Positions 17,216 through 25,756 of a stretch of DNA of 64,000 nt are shown here, piece after piece. Made by a program: the position numbers and the translations under genes. Numbering within the stretch: position 1 is the stretch's first letter; every line of letters starts with the position of its first letter. The notes under the pieces are model-generated. The model saw nothing but the letters and a program-made list of their open reading frames with translations, did not search any database and had not been told where the DNA came from. The stretch is taken from NCBI RefSeq assembly GCF_036178845.1, contig NZ_CP108070.1, positions 7,874,001-7,938,000 of the forward strand. Reading direction: 5' to 3'. This stretch comes from Streptomyces sp. NBC_00271. GTDB lineage: Bacteria > Actinomycetota > Actinomycetes > Streptomycetales > Streptomycetaceae.

Positions 17216-18334
17216 CTACTTCTGGCGCTTGTAGAACGGCAGCGCCACGACCTCGTACGGCTCATGGCTGCCCCGGATGTCCACGCCGACCCCGGCCGTG
17301 CCCGGAGCGGCGTGCGCGGCGTCGACGTACGCCATCGCGATCGGCTTGCCCAGCGTCGGGGAGGGCGCGCCGGAGGTGACCTCGCCGATCACCTTGCCGT
17401 CGGCGACGACCGGGTATCCGGCGCGCGGCACGCGGCGGCCCTCGGCGACAAGCCCGACGAGTACCCGCGGGGGGTTCTCCTCGGCGCGGGTGGCGGCCTC
17501 CTGGAGCGCGGCACGCCCCACGAAGTCCCCCTCCTTCTCGAACTTCACGACGCGACCGAGCCCCGCGTCGAAGGGGGTGAGCGAGGTGGTCAGCTCATGC
17601 CCGTACAGCGGCATGCCCGCCTCCAGGCGCAGCGTGTCGCGGCAGGAGAGGCCGCAGGGGACGAGCCCGACGGGCGCGCCCGCGTCCGTCAGCGCCTGCC
17701 ACAGCTTCTCGGCGTCGGACGGGGCCACGAACAGCTCGAAGCCGTCCTCGCCCGTGTAGCCCGTGCGGGCGATCAGCGCCGGGACGCCCGCGACGGTGCC
17801 CGGCAGGCCCGCGTAGTACTTCAGCCCGTCCAGGTCGGCGTCGGTGAGCGACTTGAGGATGCCGGGGGACTCGGGGCCCTGCACGGCGATCAGCGCGTAC
17901 GCGTCGCGGTCGTCGCGCACGAGGGCGTCGAAGCCGGCGGCGCGCTCGGTCAGCGCGTCCAGCACCACCTGGGCGTTGGAGGCGTTCGCGACGACCATGT
18001 ACTCGTTCTCGGCCAGCCGGTAGACGATCAGGTCGTCCAGGATGCCGCCGTCCTCCCGGCAGATCATCGTGTAGCGGGCGCGGCCGACGCCGACGGAGGC
18101 GATGTTGCCGACCAGCGCGTGGTTGAGCAGGGCGGCGGCCTGCGGTCCGGTGACCGTGATCTCGCCCATGTGCGACAGGTCGAAGAGACCGGCCCGGGTG
18201 CGCACGGCGAGGTGCTCGTCGCGCTCGGAGCCGTAGCGCAGGGGCATGTCCCAGCCCGCGAAGTCGGTCATCGTCGCGCCGAGCGAGCGATGCACGGCAT
18301 CGAGCGCGGTGAGACGGGGTGCGTTACTGCTCAT
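17216..18334 (-). CDS. gcvT: Glycine cleavage system aminomethyltransferase (T protein)
   Basis: Tetrahydrofolate-dependent aminomethyltransferase releasing ammonia from the aminomethyl-lipoyl H protein; 372 aa. Typical segments are [78 protein letters not shown] (folate-binding Glu region) and FVGRAAL. The start [15 protein letters not shown] at 18334 follows GGGAG. A longer reading to 18385 would enter the riboswitch, so it was rejected. First gene of the glycine/serine block and the direct target of the switch. Confidence 0.96.
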   Translation of the reverse strand: MSSNAPRLTALDAVHRSLGATMTDFAGWDMPLRYGSERDEHLAVRTRAGLFDLSHMGEITVTGPQAAALLNHALVGNIASVGVGRARYTMICREDGGILDDLIVYRLAENEYMVVANASNAQVVLDALTERAAGFDALVRDDRDAYALIAVQGPESPGILKSLTDADLDGLKYYAGLPGTVAGVPALIARTGYTGEDGFELFVAPSDAEKLWQALTDAGAPVGLVPCGLSCRDTLRLEAGMPLYGHELTTSLTPFDAGLGRVVKFEKEGDFVGRAALQEAATRAEENPPRVLVGLVAEGRRVPRAGYPVVADGKVIGEVTSGAPSPTLGKPIAMAYVDAAHAAPGTAGVGVDIRGSHEPYEVVALPFYKRQK

Positions 18335-18377
18335 CGGTGGGGCTCCCAAGGCATGACGGCGAGGTCGTTCCTCCCCA

Positions 18378-18578
18378 TCTGTCATCGGAACCTGAGAGGT
18401 TCATCACGACCCCGCGAACGGAGGTCCTGACTTGCACCTTGGGTGGAGCCACTGGACAGCGGCCCGCTTTTCAGATGTGCCTCGCCCGCGCGGTAACGGG
18501 GCCTGAGAGATTCAAGGGAGGGACTTGCTCCTTCGGCGCCCGGGTACCCGAAGGTTCCCGGAACTCTCCCGCGCGGAT
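18378..18578 (-). promoter_or_regulatory. Tandem glycine riboswitch upstream of gcvT
   Basis: Two consecutive glycine aptamers on the minus strand, ending ~45 bases before the gcvT start. Aptamer 1 (about 18578-18490) reads GCGGGAGAGTTCC, then GCCGAAGGAGCAA and ends AATCTCTCAGGCC. Aptamer 2 (about 18488-18378) has CCACCCAAGGTGCAAGT and ends GAACCTCTCAGG. The repeated CTCTCAGG closing element and the GGAGCAA/GGTGCAA bulges are hallmarks of the gcvT RNA. Glycine binding normally switches on glycine cleavage genes. The expression platform is not resolved, but the short distance to the ribosome-binding site favours translational or near-start control. Confidence 0.92.
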
Positions 18579-18755
18579 TCAAGCGGCCGGTATGCAGTTG
18601 GCGGGCACATCATCGCACGCGCCGTCCGATCACGGCAGTCCGCATCTGTAACCGGCCTGTGGCAGTCCGCGTACGGAAACGAGAGACACCGCGCATTACC
18701 TTCTCTTTACACTCGACGGGGATGGGACTCCACACCCAAGGGGAGGACGATCACG

Positions 18756-19430
18756 GTGAACAGGACCACGGCGTACGCCACGACCTCGGGCCTCGCGCTG
18801 CCCGAGCAGCCCGGTGTCCCGGCAGGGACCCGGGAGACGTGCGGAGCGCTGCCGACGGCCGTCGTCCGCGACCTCAGAGCGCGCGCGGGACACTCTCCGC
18901 ACGGTCTGCACTTCGCGGCGGCCGACGTCGTCGTGGTCACCGGGTTGCCGGGCAGCGGCAAGTCGACCCTGATGCGCCGCGCCGTCGAGGGCCCGCGCAT
19001 CGACTCCCAGGACACCCGGGACCGCTGGGACGAGCGGACGGGCGGCCGGCTGCCGTACGCCGTCTACCGGCCCCTCGTCCGCCTCGCGCACTACGCGGGC
19101 CTGCGTCGCGCCCTGCGCTCCGGCGCAGGGCTCGTCGTGCACGACTGCGGTTCGCAGGCCTGGGTGCGCGGCTGGCTCGCCCGCGAGGCCCGGCGCCGCG
19201 GCGGCACCCTCCACCTGCTGCTGCTCGACGTCACGCCCGGCACGGCGCTGGAGGGCCAGCGCGAGCGCGGCCGGGGCGTGTCGCGGTACGCGTTCGCCCG
19301 TCACCGGGGCGCGGTCGCCCGGCTGCTGCGCTCCGTCGAGCGGGGCGACCTGCCGGAGGGCTGCGGCTCGGCGGTGCTCCTCGACCGGGACGCGGCGGAC
19401 GTACTGCGGCGGATCGGCTTCGGTGACTGA
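18756..19430 (+). CDS. P-loop AAA-type ATPase/kinase
   Basis: Soluble ATP-binding protein of 224 aa, divergent from gcvT. Walker A is VVVVTGLPGSGKSTLMRRA, with a following DSQDTRDRW segment and VVHDCGSQAWVRGWLAREA, typical of small ATP-binding kinases related to the chloramphenicol phosphotransferase/Zeta-like fold. The start GTG 18756 follows GGGGAGG. N-terminal ~65 residues are variable. No phosphate acceptor can be named. Its conserved neighbourhood with glycine genes is positional only. Confidence 0.78.
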   Translation: MNRTTAYATTSGLALPEQPGVPAGTRETCGALPTAVVRDLRARAGHSPHGLHFAAADVVVVTGLPGSGKSTLMRRAVEGPRIDSQDTRDRWDERTGGRLPYAVYRPLVRLAHYAGLRRALRSGAGLVVHDCGSQAWVRGWLAREARRRGGTLHLLLLDVTPGTALEGQRERGRGVSRYAFARHRGAVARLLRSVERGDLPEGCGSAVLLDRDAADVLRRIGFGD

Positions 19431-19586
19431 GGAACGGCAGGGACTTCGGTGACTGAGAAACGGCAGGGGGTGGCCGAGAGCGGTCGAGAGCGGCCGGGAG
19501 CGGTCGGGAAGTCGTACCGGCCCACTAACCTTTCCAGCCAGAACACCAGAACAGTGGTTCACCGCAGGCGGTAGACAGGTAGACAG

Positions 19587-20390
19587 ATGGACATCCCCGA
19601 CTTCCCGGACTTCTCGGTACCGGCGTACCCGCAACCCGGCCCGCACCCCCACTCGCACGGCGGCTGGCCGGGCAACGAACTGGAGGAGGTGCTCTCCGCG
19701 TCCCTCGGAGTGCCCTCGGCCGGCGGCCGCATCGTCGAGGTCCTCGGCCGCAGCTTCGTCTGGGTGCCGCTGCCCAACGGCGGCGGACCGCACGCGGGAT
19801 CCCTCGACCTGCCCACCCTGGAGATCGAGGGCCAGGCGTACGTGCCGGTCTTCAGCTCCGAGGAGCAGTTCCGCCAGGTCGCCGGCAGCCATCTGTCGTA
19901 CACGATCGCGCCCGCGGTCGAGTTCGCCCGCGGGCTGCCCCCGCAGGTCGGCATCGCGATCAACCCGGACGGGAGGGTCGGCGTGCCGCTGCCGCCCCTC
20001 GCGGTCGCCGAGCTGTGCCGGACCGGGCGCACCCCGCTGGACGGGCCCACGAGCGGTGGCCGGGTGAAACTCTACGAGCCCGACTGGCAGGACGACCCGG
20101 TGGACTTCCTCGCCGCCGCCTCGGCCGAGTTCGCGGCGACGGGAGTCGTCCTGACCGCCCGCCGGTGTCTGGCCAGCATCGAGGGCGACGACCCGGTCAT
20201 GTTCGTCGGGGTCGAACTCTCCGTGTGGGAGGGAGACCTCCGGACGCTCCCCATGGACGCCCTCTCCCGCGCCCTCGCCCGCGTCGCGGTCAAGTGGCCG
20301 GTGAACCTGGTCCTCCTCGACGTCGCCCAGGACCCGGTGGCCGACTGGATGCGAGCCCAAGTGAGGCCCTTTTATCAGCAAGGCCAGTAG
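19587..20390 (+). CDS. SseB-like protein (enhanced serine sensitivity family), copy 1
   Basis: 267-aa protein resembling the SseB family, named for altered serine sensitivity in E. coli when overexpressed. It has the N-terminal SseB fold (LEIEGQAYVPVFSSEEQFRQ, then YTIAPAVEFARGLPPQVGIA) and a C-terminal SseB_C-like half (VDFLAAASAEFAATGVVLTA, then NLVLLDVAQDPVADWMRAQV). The N-terminus is Pro/His-rich (DFPDFSVPAYPQPGPHPHS). ATG 19587 begins just past a hydrophilic leader. It shares overall plan with the next gene, so the two are diverged paralogs. Biochemical role unknown. Confidence 0.82.
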   Translation: MDIPDFPDFSVPAYPQPGPHPHSHGGWPGNELEEVLSASLGVPSAGGRIVEVLGRSFVWVPLPNGGGPHAGSLDLPTLEIEGQAYVPVFSSEEQFRQVAGSHLSYTIAPAVEFARGLPPQVGIAINPDGRVGVPLPPLAVAELCRTGRTPLDGPTSGGRVKLYEPDWQDDPVDFLAAASAEFAATGVVLTARRCLASIEGDDPVMFVGVELSVWEGDLRTLPMDALSRALARVAVKWPVNLVLLDVAQDPVADWMRAQVRPFYQQGQ

Positions 20391-20393
20391 AAG

Positions 20394-20475
20394 CGCCCCG
20401 TCAGGGGCGCGAGGCTGTGACCATGGTGCGGCTCCGCCGCGTGGGCGCGCCCAGCCACGAGCGACCCGCAGCCTC
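20394..20475 (+). repeat. Dispersed Streptomyces intergenic repeat, copy 1
   Basis: Begins with CGCCCCGTCAGGGGCGCG, a hairpin CGCCCC/GGGGCG, and continues through a middle block to CAGCCACGAG and CGACCCGCAG. The same outer elements occur at 49794-49855 with a shorter middle. It lies right after the first SseB-like gene, so it can also act as a 3' hairpin/terminator. Similar sequences are widespread in Streptomyces intergenic DNA (known from general experience, not searched). Confidence 0.7.
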
Positions 20476-20614
20476 CGGACTACAACGGGCCCCGAGCTCT
20501 CAACGGCTCCCCCAGCGGAGCGCATTCGCCGCTTAAGCTGGTTTCATGGCTCGGCCGGGGTTCGGCCGAGGTGTTGGTCGACGTCATGATTTCTTCGCGA
20601 AGGGGCGGTTGAAG

Positions 20615-21424
20615 GTGAGCGCGTCGGGCACGGCCGCGGCCGGTCAGGTCGAGCACATGCTGCGCCAGGTGACGCCCGGGCGTTACGACGCCTACGAGGC
20701 GCTCCTTCGCGCGCTCGCGACCCCGTCGTCCGGCCAGGTGTGGATGCTGCTCTGGCACGGCCAGGCCGGCTCCCCGGACGCCCAGTACGGGAACATGGAG
20801 GTGGAGGGCTTCGGTTACGCGCCGTGCGTCACCTCCGCCCAGGAACTCTCGGCCAGCGGCTGGAACCGGTCGTACGAGGTCGTCGACGGTCTCGACGTGG
20901 CCCGCACCCTCTACCCCGACCACTTCGGGCTCTGGCTCAATCCGCACGCCCCGGGCGGCGGGGTCGGCATCCCGTGGCTCGATCTGCGCAGAATCGCGGC
21001 GGGTCTGGAGCGCCAGCCCGCCGGTCCGCTGCGACTGTCCGAACCCGGCATCGAGATTCCGCAGTTCTACGCCCTGCTCACACAGAACGCGCATCGCACC
21101 ACCGCCGTGCGCTCGCTGCGCCGCGCCTGGGTGCAGCCGGCGCTCGGGGCGCCGTATCTGGCCATCGGGCTGGACGTCTACGACACTTCGCCGCCCGCCG
21201 TCGACTCGGTGCGGGCGATGATGCAGCAGTCCATCGGCGCGGTTCCGGACGGGCTGCCCGTGTCGACCGTCGCGATGTCGGACGAGTACGACCCGGTGGC
21301 GCTGTGGCTGCGCGCCAACGCGCGGCCGTTCTACGACCGCGAGGCCCACGCGGCCCCCGCGGCCCCCGCGCAGGCTCCGATGGCGGGTGGGTACGGCTAT
21401 CCACCGGCACCCGGCGGATACTGA
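20615..21424 (+). CDS. SseB-like protein, copy 2
   Basis: 269-aa protein of the same family as the preceding gene: LWHGQAGSPDAQYGNMEVEG, GFGYAPCVTSAQELSASGWN, VARTLYPDHFGLWLNPHAPG (the gapped beta/alpha pattern of SseB), and a C-terminal VDSVRAMMQQSIGAVPDGLP ending in YDPVALWLRANARPFY. GTG 20615 is chosen with AGGGGCGG upstream; an ATG at 20546 is possible but lacks a site and adds a leader unlike the family. The tail is proline/glycine rich (MAGGYGYPPAPGGY). Its end lies 345 bp before the opp operon. Confidence 0.82.
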   Translation: MSASGTAAAGQVEHMLRQVTPGRYDAYEALLRALATPSSGQVWMLLWHGQAGSPDAQYGNMEVEGFGYAPCVTSAQELSASGWNRSYEVVDGLDVARTLYPDHFGLWLNPHAPGGGVGIPWLDLRRIAAGLERQPAGPLRLSEPGIEIPQFYALLTQNAHRTTAVRSLRRAWVQPALGAPYLAIGLDVYDTSPPAVDSVRAMMQQSIGAVPDGLPVSTVAMSDEYDPVALWLRANARPFYDREAHAAPAAPAQAPMAGGYGYPPAPGGY

Positions 21425-21768
21425 TCCGCGGTCCGGCGAATCGTGAAGGATCGGCGCGGGTCCTTCACTGCGGCTCTGCATTTCTTCGCGCGTAGATGAC
21501 AAGGGAACGTCCGGGTAATGCCCGTATTAACCTCCGGTGTCCCAACTGCCCCGTGTCCGACCCCCGTTACCCGCCGTCCGGATAACGGAACCCCCCTGAC
21601 AGCATCACGTTTACGCATCCATTCACCGTCAAGTCTGGCTACAGATCGCCGAGGCGTTGAAGACTCCCGCTCCAGGGGGTTTAACCCCCTGTGTACGACG
21701 GACTGATCACGCCGCTACAAGCGGCACGTGTGGGCCGGCTACCGCCGGTTGAGAGGGGTCCCTGCCAG
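21425..21768. other. Upstream region of the opp operon
   Basis: 344 bp without a gene. It holds a perfect palindrome at 21674-21690 and the leader of the oligopeptide transporter. No RNA element or second gene was recognised; promoter elements cannot be fixed with confidence. Confidence 0.5.
21674..21690. promoter_or_regulatory. Palindrome upstream of opp, probable operator
   Basis: AGGGGGTT and AACCCCCT flank a single T: a perfect 8-bp palindrome, 78 bp before the first opp codon. Too GC-poor in the centre and too close-spaced to be a terminator for the distant SseB gene. Best read as a repressor or activator site for the transporter; the binding protein is unknown. Confidence 0.45.
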
Positions 21769-22776
21769 ATGACGGCACCATTGCACGAGCCGACCGCGGA
21801 AGCGGCCCCGAGTGCGGCCGAAGAAGCGGCGGCTGCCACCGCCGGCGAGAAGGTCGTGCAGGGACGTTCCCTGGGCCGGATCGCCTGGGAGCGCCTGAAG
21901 AGGGACAAGCTCGCCCTGACCGGCGGCATCGTCGTGCTCGTCCTCATCGTGATCGCCCTGCTGGCGCCAGTGATCACCCACCTGCTCGGTCAGGACCCGG
22001 ACACCTTCAACGAGAAGCTGATCGACCCTCTGTTCGGCACCCCCACGGGGTCATTGGGCGGCATCAGCGGTGACCACCTGCTGGGCGTCGAGCCCGTCAA
22101 CGGCCGCGACATCCTCGCCCGCATCCTCTACGGTGCCCGCGTCTCGCTCCTGGTGGGCTTCCTCTCCGCCGTCGTCGCGGTCGTCCTCGGCACCGTGCTC
22201 GGCATCCTGGCAGGCTTCTTCGGAGGCTGGGTGGACTCGCTCATCAGCCGCGTGATGGACGGCCTGCTGGCCTTCCCGCAACTCCTGTTCACGATCGCCC
22301 TGGTCTCGGTGATGCCGAACGACATGCTGGGCCTGTCCGGCTCCAACGTGCGTGTGTTCGTGATGATCCTGGTCATCGGCTTCTTCGGCTGGCCCTACAT
22401 CGGACGCGTGGTGCGCGGCCAGACGCTCTCGATGCGTGAGCGCGAGTACGTCGAGGCCGCGCGATCGCTGGGCGCCGGGCGCTTCTACATCCTGTTCAAG
22501 GAACTGCTGCCCAACCTGGTCGCACCGATCATCGTCTACACGACGATGATGATCCCCACGAACATCCTCACCGAGGCGGCACTCAGCTTCCTGGGTGTGG
22601 GCGTCAAGCCGCCCACCTCGTCCTGGGGACAGATGCTGTCGAGCGCGATCGACTACTACGAGTCCGACCCCATGTACATGGTGGTCCCTGGTGTGGCGAT
22701 CTTCATCACCGTCCTTGCCTTCAACCTTTTCGGCGACGGCGTGCGGGACGCGCTGGACCCGAAGGCCTCCCGCTGA
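21769..22776 (+). CDS. Oligopeptide ABC transporter permease (OppC/DppC type)
   Basis: Inner-membrane permease of 335 aa, first gene of the operon. After a charged N-terminus (AEEAAAATAGEKVV), six membrane segments are seen, starting GGIVVLVLIVIALLAPVI. The loop GVEPVNGRDILARILYGARV and the EAA-type motif EYVEAARSLGAGRFYILFKE (coupling helix for the ATPase) are diagnostic. The end NILTEAALSFLGVGVKPPTS matches the OppC/DppC family. The start ATG 21769 is preceded by GAGAGGGG. Confidence 0.92.
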   Translation: MTAPLHEPTAEAAPSAAEEAAAATAGEKVVQGRSLGRIAWERLKRDKLALTGGIVVLVLIVIALLAPVITHLLGQDPDTFNEKLIDPLFGTPTGSLGGISGDHLLGVEPVNGRDILARILYGARVSLLVGFLSAVVAVVLGTVLGILAGFFGGWVDSLISRVMDGLLAFPQLLFTIALVSVMPNDMLGLSGSNVRVFVMILVIGFFGWPYIGRVVRGQTLSMREREYVEAARSLGAGRFYILFKELLPNLVAPIIVYTTMMIPTNILTEAALSFLGVGVKPPTSSWGQMLSSAIDYYESDPMYMVVPGVAIFITVLAFNLFGDGVRDALDPKASR

Positions 22777-22846
22777 ACCTGCCACACCCCAAGCGTCCCG
22801 TGGCATCGACACGGGGTCTCTCATCAAATCCGGAGGATCCGAGATC

Positions 22847-24646
22847 GTGACTACCCAACGCACCTCAGGGCGGCGTAAGCAGGCGTTTGCCGCCGCTGCT
22901 GCGGTCGCCGCACTGCTGACCACGGCGGCGTGCGGCGGTGGAGGCAGCGACGACAACAACGGTTCGAAGACCGGCGCCGCCGGCTTCGACGCCGCCAACA
23001 ACAAGGTCGCCCAGGCCTCCCTGGTCAAGAAGGGCGGCACGCTGCGGTTCGGCGGTGCCCAGGACGCGGACTCGTGGGACACCACGCGTGGCTACTACGG
23101 CTTCATGTGGGACTTCGCCCGCTACTACAGCCGCCAGCTGGTCACGGGCAAGGCGGAGCCGGGCAAGGCCGGCGCCGAGCTGACCCCGGACCTCGCCACC
23201 GGTCTCGCCAAGGTCACCGACGACGGCAAGACCTACACGTACACCCTGCGTGACGGCGTCACGTGGGAGGACGGCAAGCCGATCACGTCCAAGGACGTGA
23301 AGTACGGCATCGAGCGCGTGTGGGCGCAGGACGTGCTGTCCGGCGGCCCGACGTACCTCAAGGACTTCCTCGACCCCAAGGGCGAGTACAAGGGTCCCTA
23401 CAAGGACACGTCCGCGGACAAGCTCGGCCTGAAGGCGATCACCACGCCGGACGACAAGACGATCGTCTTCCACCTCCCCAAGGCCAACTCGGACTTCCAG
23501 GAGGTGCTGGGTCTGGTCTCGGCCTCCCCGGTCCGCCAGGACATGGACACCAAGTCCAAGTACAGCCTGAAGCCGTTCTCCTCCGGCCCGTACAAGTTCG
23601 AGTCGTACAGCCCGGGCAAGAACCTGACGCTGGTGCGCAACACGAACTGGAAGCAGTCCTCGGACCCGGTCCGCAAGGCGTACCCGGACAAGATCACCGT
23701 CCAGTTCTTCTCTGACGCCAACCAGCTGGACCAGCGTCTGCTCAACGGTGACCTGGACCTGGACATCAACCAGACCGGCATGTCCCCGCAGGGCCGCACC
23801 ACCGCCCTGAAGGAGCACAAGGCCAACCTGGACAACCCGATCTCGGGTTACATCCGTTACGCGGCCTTCCCGCAGAGCGTGAAGCCGTTCGACAACGTCG
23901 AGTGCCGCAAGGCCGTGATCCTCGGCGCGGACCACGTCTCGCTGCAGACCGCGCGCGGTGGCCCGGTCGCCGGTGGTGACATCGGCACCAACATGCTCCC
24001 GCCGTCCGTCCCGGGTGCCGAGGGCCAGAAGTACGACCCGTACAACATCTCCGGCGCCGACAAGAACGGCAACGTCGAGAAGGCCAAGGCGGCGCTGAAG
24101 GCGTGCGGCAAGCCGAACGGCTTCTCCACCACCATCGCGGTGCGCAACAACAAGCCGGTCGAGGTGGCCACGGCCCAGTCGCTGCAGGCGTCGCTGAAGA
24201 AGGTCGGCATCACCGCGCAGATCGACCAGTTCGACGGTTCGCAGACCACCGGCATCATCGGTAGCCCCGAGAACGTGAAGAAGAAGGGCTACGGCATCAT
24301 CATCATGGGCTGGGGTCCGGACTTCCCGACCGTCCAGGGCTTCGGTCTGCCGCTGTGGGACAGCAAGTACATCGCGCCGAGCGGTAACAACAACTTCGCC
24401 CTGATCAACGACAAGACCATCGACGGTCTGTTCGACCAGTACGTCACCACGCTGGACGAAGCGGGCAAGACCAAGCTCTCGACCGAGATCAACCACAAGG
24501 TCATGGAGGGCGCGTACTACCTGCCCTTCACCTTCGAGAAGTTCATCAACTGGCGTGGCGACAACCTCGCGAACGTCTACACGACGGACAACTACAGCGG
24601 TACGTACGACTTCGTCAACCTCGGCCTGAAGAACCCGAAGAAGTAA
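22847..24646 (+). CDS. Oligopeptide-binding lipoprotein (SBP_bac_5 family)
   Basis: Extracellular peptide-binding lipoprotein of 599 aa. Signal peptide AFAAAAAVAALLTTAACGGG with the lipid-attached Cys at about 28, then a Gly-rich linker. Family landmarks are LRFGGAQDADSWDTTRGYYG, TDDGKTYTYTLRDGVTWEDG (the substrate-domain signature), FSSGPYKFESYSPGKNLTLV, and the long ADKNGNVEKAKAALKACGKP segment with its TPTV-like partner. GTG 22847 follows GGAGGA nine bases upstream. Between the two permeases of the operon, as in many actinobacterial opp loci. A strong hairpin separates it from the next permease. Confidence 0.93.
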   Translation: MTTQRTSGRRKQAFAAAAAVAALLTTAACGGGGSDDNNGSKTGAAGFDAANNKVAQASLVKKGGTLRFGGAQDADSWDTTRGYYGFMWDFARYYSRQLVTGKAEPGKAGAELTPDLATGLAKVTDDGKTYTYTLRDGVTWEDGKPITSKDVKYGIERVWAQDVLSGGPTYLKDFLDPKGEYKGPYKDTSADKLGLKAITTPDDKTIVFHLPKANSDFQEVLGLVSASPVRQDMDTKSKYSLKPFSSGPYKFESYSPGKNLTLVRNTNWKQSSDPVRKAYPDKITVQFFSDANQLDQRLLNGDLDLDINQTGMSPQGRTTALKEHKANLDNPISGYIRYAAFPQSVKPFDNVECRKAVILGADHVSLQTARGGPVAGGDIGTNMLPPSVPGAEGQKYDPYNISGADKNGNVEKAKAALKACGKPNGFSTTIAVRNNKPVEVATAQSLQASLKKVGITAQIDQFDGSQTTGIIGSPENVKKKGYGIIIMGWGPDFPTVQGFGLPLWDSKYIAPSGNNNFALINDKTIDGLFDQYVTTLDEAGKTKLSTEINHKVMEGAYYLPFTFEKFINWRGDNLANVYTTDNYSGTYDFVNLGLKNPKK

Positions 24647-24702
24647 ACCGGCACACCCGCCGTACAGGCACGAAAGGCAGGTGAAGGCCGGCGCGGCGTG
24701 GT

Positions 24703-24735
24703 CGCGGGCCATCGGATGACCTCCGGTGGCCCGCG
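24703..24735 (+). terminator. Hairpin between the binding-protein gene and the next permease
   Basis: Inverted repeat CGCGGGCCA / TGGCCCGCG, perfect over 9 bp with a 15-nt loop that itself can pair (TCGG with CCGG-type ends). In ABC operons such elements stabilise the abundant binding-protein mRNA and limit read-through; inferred here. Confidence 0.6.
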
Positions 24736-24757
24736 GCCCCGCGGCGGGCCGTAAGCT

Positions 24758-25756
24758 GTGCTCGCTTACCTCATCAGGCGGCTGTTCGCCGCCGCAGTGA
24801 TGCTCGTGGTCATCGTCATGGTGGTCTTCGGCATCTTCTTCCTCGTCCCCAAGTGGGCGGGCGTGGACATCGCCTCGAGCTTCGTGGGCAAGCAGGCCGA
24901 CCCGGCCGCTGTCGAGGCCGTACGGCAGAAGCTGGGCCTGAGCGACCCGATCTACTCCCAGGTCTGGGAGTTCTTCAAGGGCATCTTCGCCGGACGCACC
25001 TACTCGGGCGGTGGCGACGTCACGCACTGCGCCGCACCCTGCTTCGGTTATTCCTTCCGCAGCGAGCAGGCCGTCTGGCCGGTGCTCACCGACCGCTTCC
25101 CGGTGACCCTGGGACTCGCGCTCGGTGCCGCCGTGCTGTGGCTGGTCTTCGGTGTCGCGGCCGGTGTGCTCTCCGCGCTCAAGCGGGGCACCATCTGGGA
25201 CCGCGGTGCGATGGTCGTCGCCCTGGCGGGTGTCTCCCTCCCCATCTACTTCACCGGTCTGCTCAGCCTGGCGATCTTCGCCTTCGGCCTGAAATGGATC
25301 AACGCGCAGTACGTGCCCTTCGACCAGAGCATCAGCGGCTGGTTCGGCGGCATGATCCTGCCCTGGATCACCCTCGCGTTCCTCTACGCGGCGATGTACG
25401 CCCGGATCACCCGCGCCACCATGCTGGAGATCCTGGGCGAGGACTACATCCGCACGGCACGTGCCAAGGGCCTCAAGGAGCAGGTCGTCATCGGCAAGCA
25501 CGCCATGCGCTCCACGATGACCCCCATCCTCACCATGCTGGGCATGGACCTCGGCGCCCTCATCGGCGGCGCGATCCTGACGGAGTCGACGTTCAACCTG
25601 CCCGGCCTCGGCCGCGCGGTGCTCGACGCCATCCGGAACCAGGACCTGCCCATCATCCTGGGCGTCACCCTGATCACTTCTCTCGCGGTGCTTCTCGCCA
25701 ACCTCGTGGTGGACGTCCTGTACGCCGTGATCGACCCCCGAGTGAGGCTCTCATGA
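24758..25756 (+). CDS. Oligopeptide ABC transporter permease (OppB/DppB type)
   Basis: Inner-membrane permease of 332 aa. N-terminus VLAYLIRRLFAAAVMLVVIV is the characteristic first helix. The family loop FYSQVWEFFKGI-like segment (SDPIYSQVWEFFKGIFAG) and the EAA motif EDYIRTARAKGLKEQVVIGK are clear, followed by IGGAILTESTFNLPGLGRAV. Starts at GTG 24758 with a weak site. Its stop overlaps the next start by 4 bp (ATGA), showing coupling to the ATPase gene. Pairs with the upstream permease to form the channel. Confidence 0.93.
   Translation: MLAYLIRRLFAAAVMLVVIVMVVFGIFFLVPKWAGVDIASSFVGKQADPAAVEAVRQKLGLSDPIYSQVWEFFKGIFAGRTYSGGGDVTHCAAPCFGYSFRSEQAVWPVLTDRFPVTLGLALGAAVLWLVFGVAAGVLSALKRGTIWDRGAMVVALAGVSLPIYFTGLLSLAIFAFGLKWINAQYVPFDQSISGWFGGMILPWITLAFLYAAMYARITRATMLEILGEDYIRTARAKGLKEQVVIGKHAMRSTMTPILTMLGMDLGALIGGAILTESTFNLPGLGRAVLDAIRNQDLPIILGVTLITSLAVLLANLVVDVLYAVIDPRVRLS

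Noticed and set aside
22865..25501. An 878-codon open frame on the minus strand opposite the opp binding protein and permease
   Set aside because: It is a GC-bias shadow: the plus strand encodes complete family proteins with start sites, and the minus translation is Val/Arg/Asp-rich without motifs.
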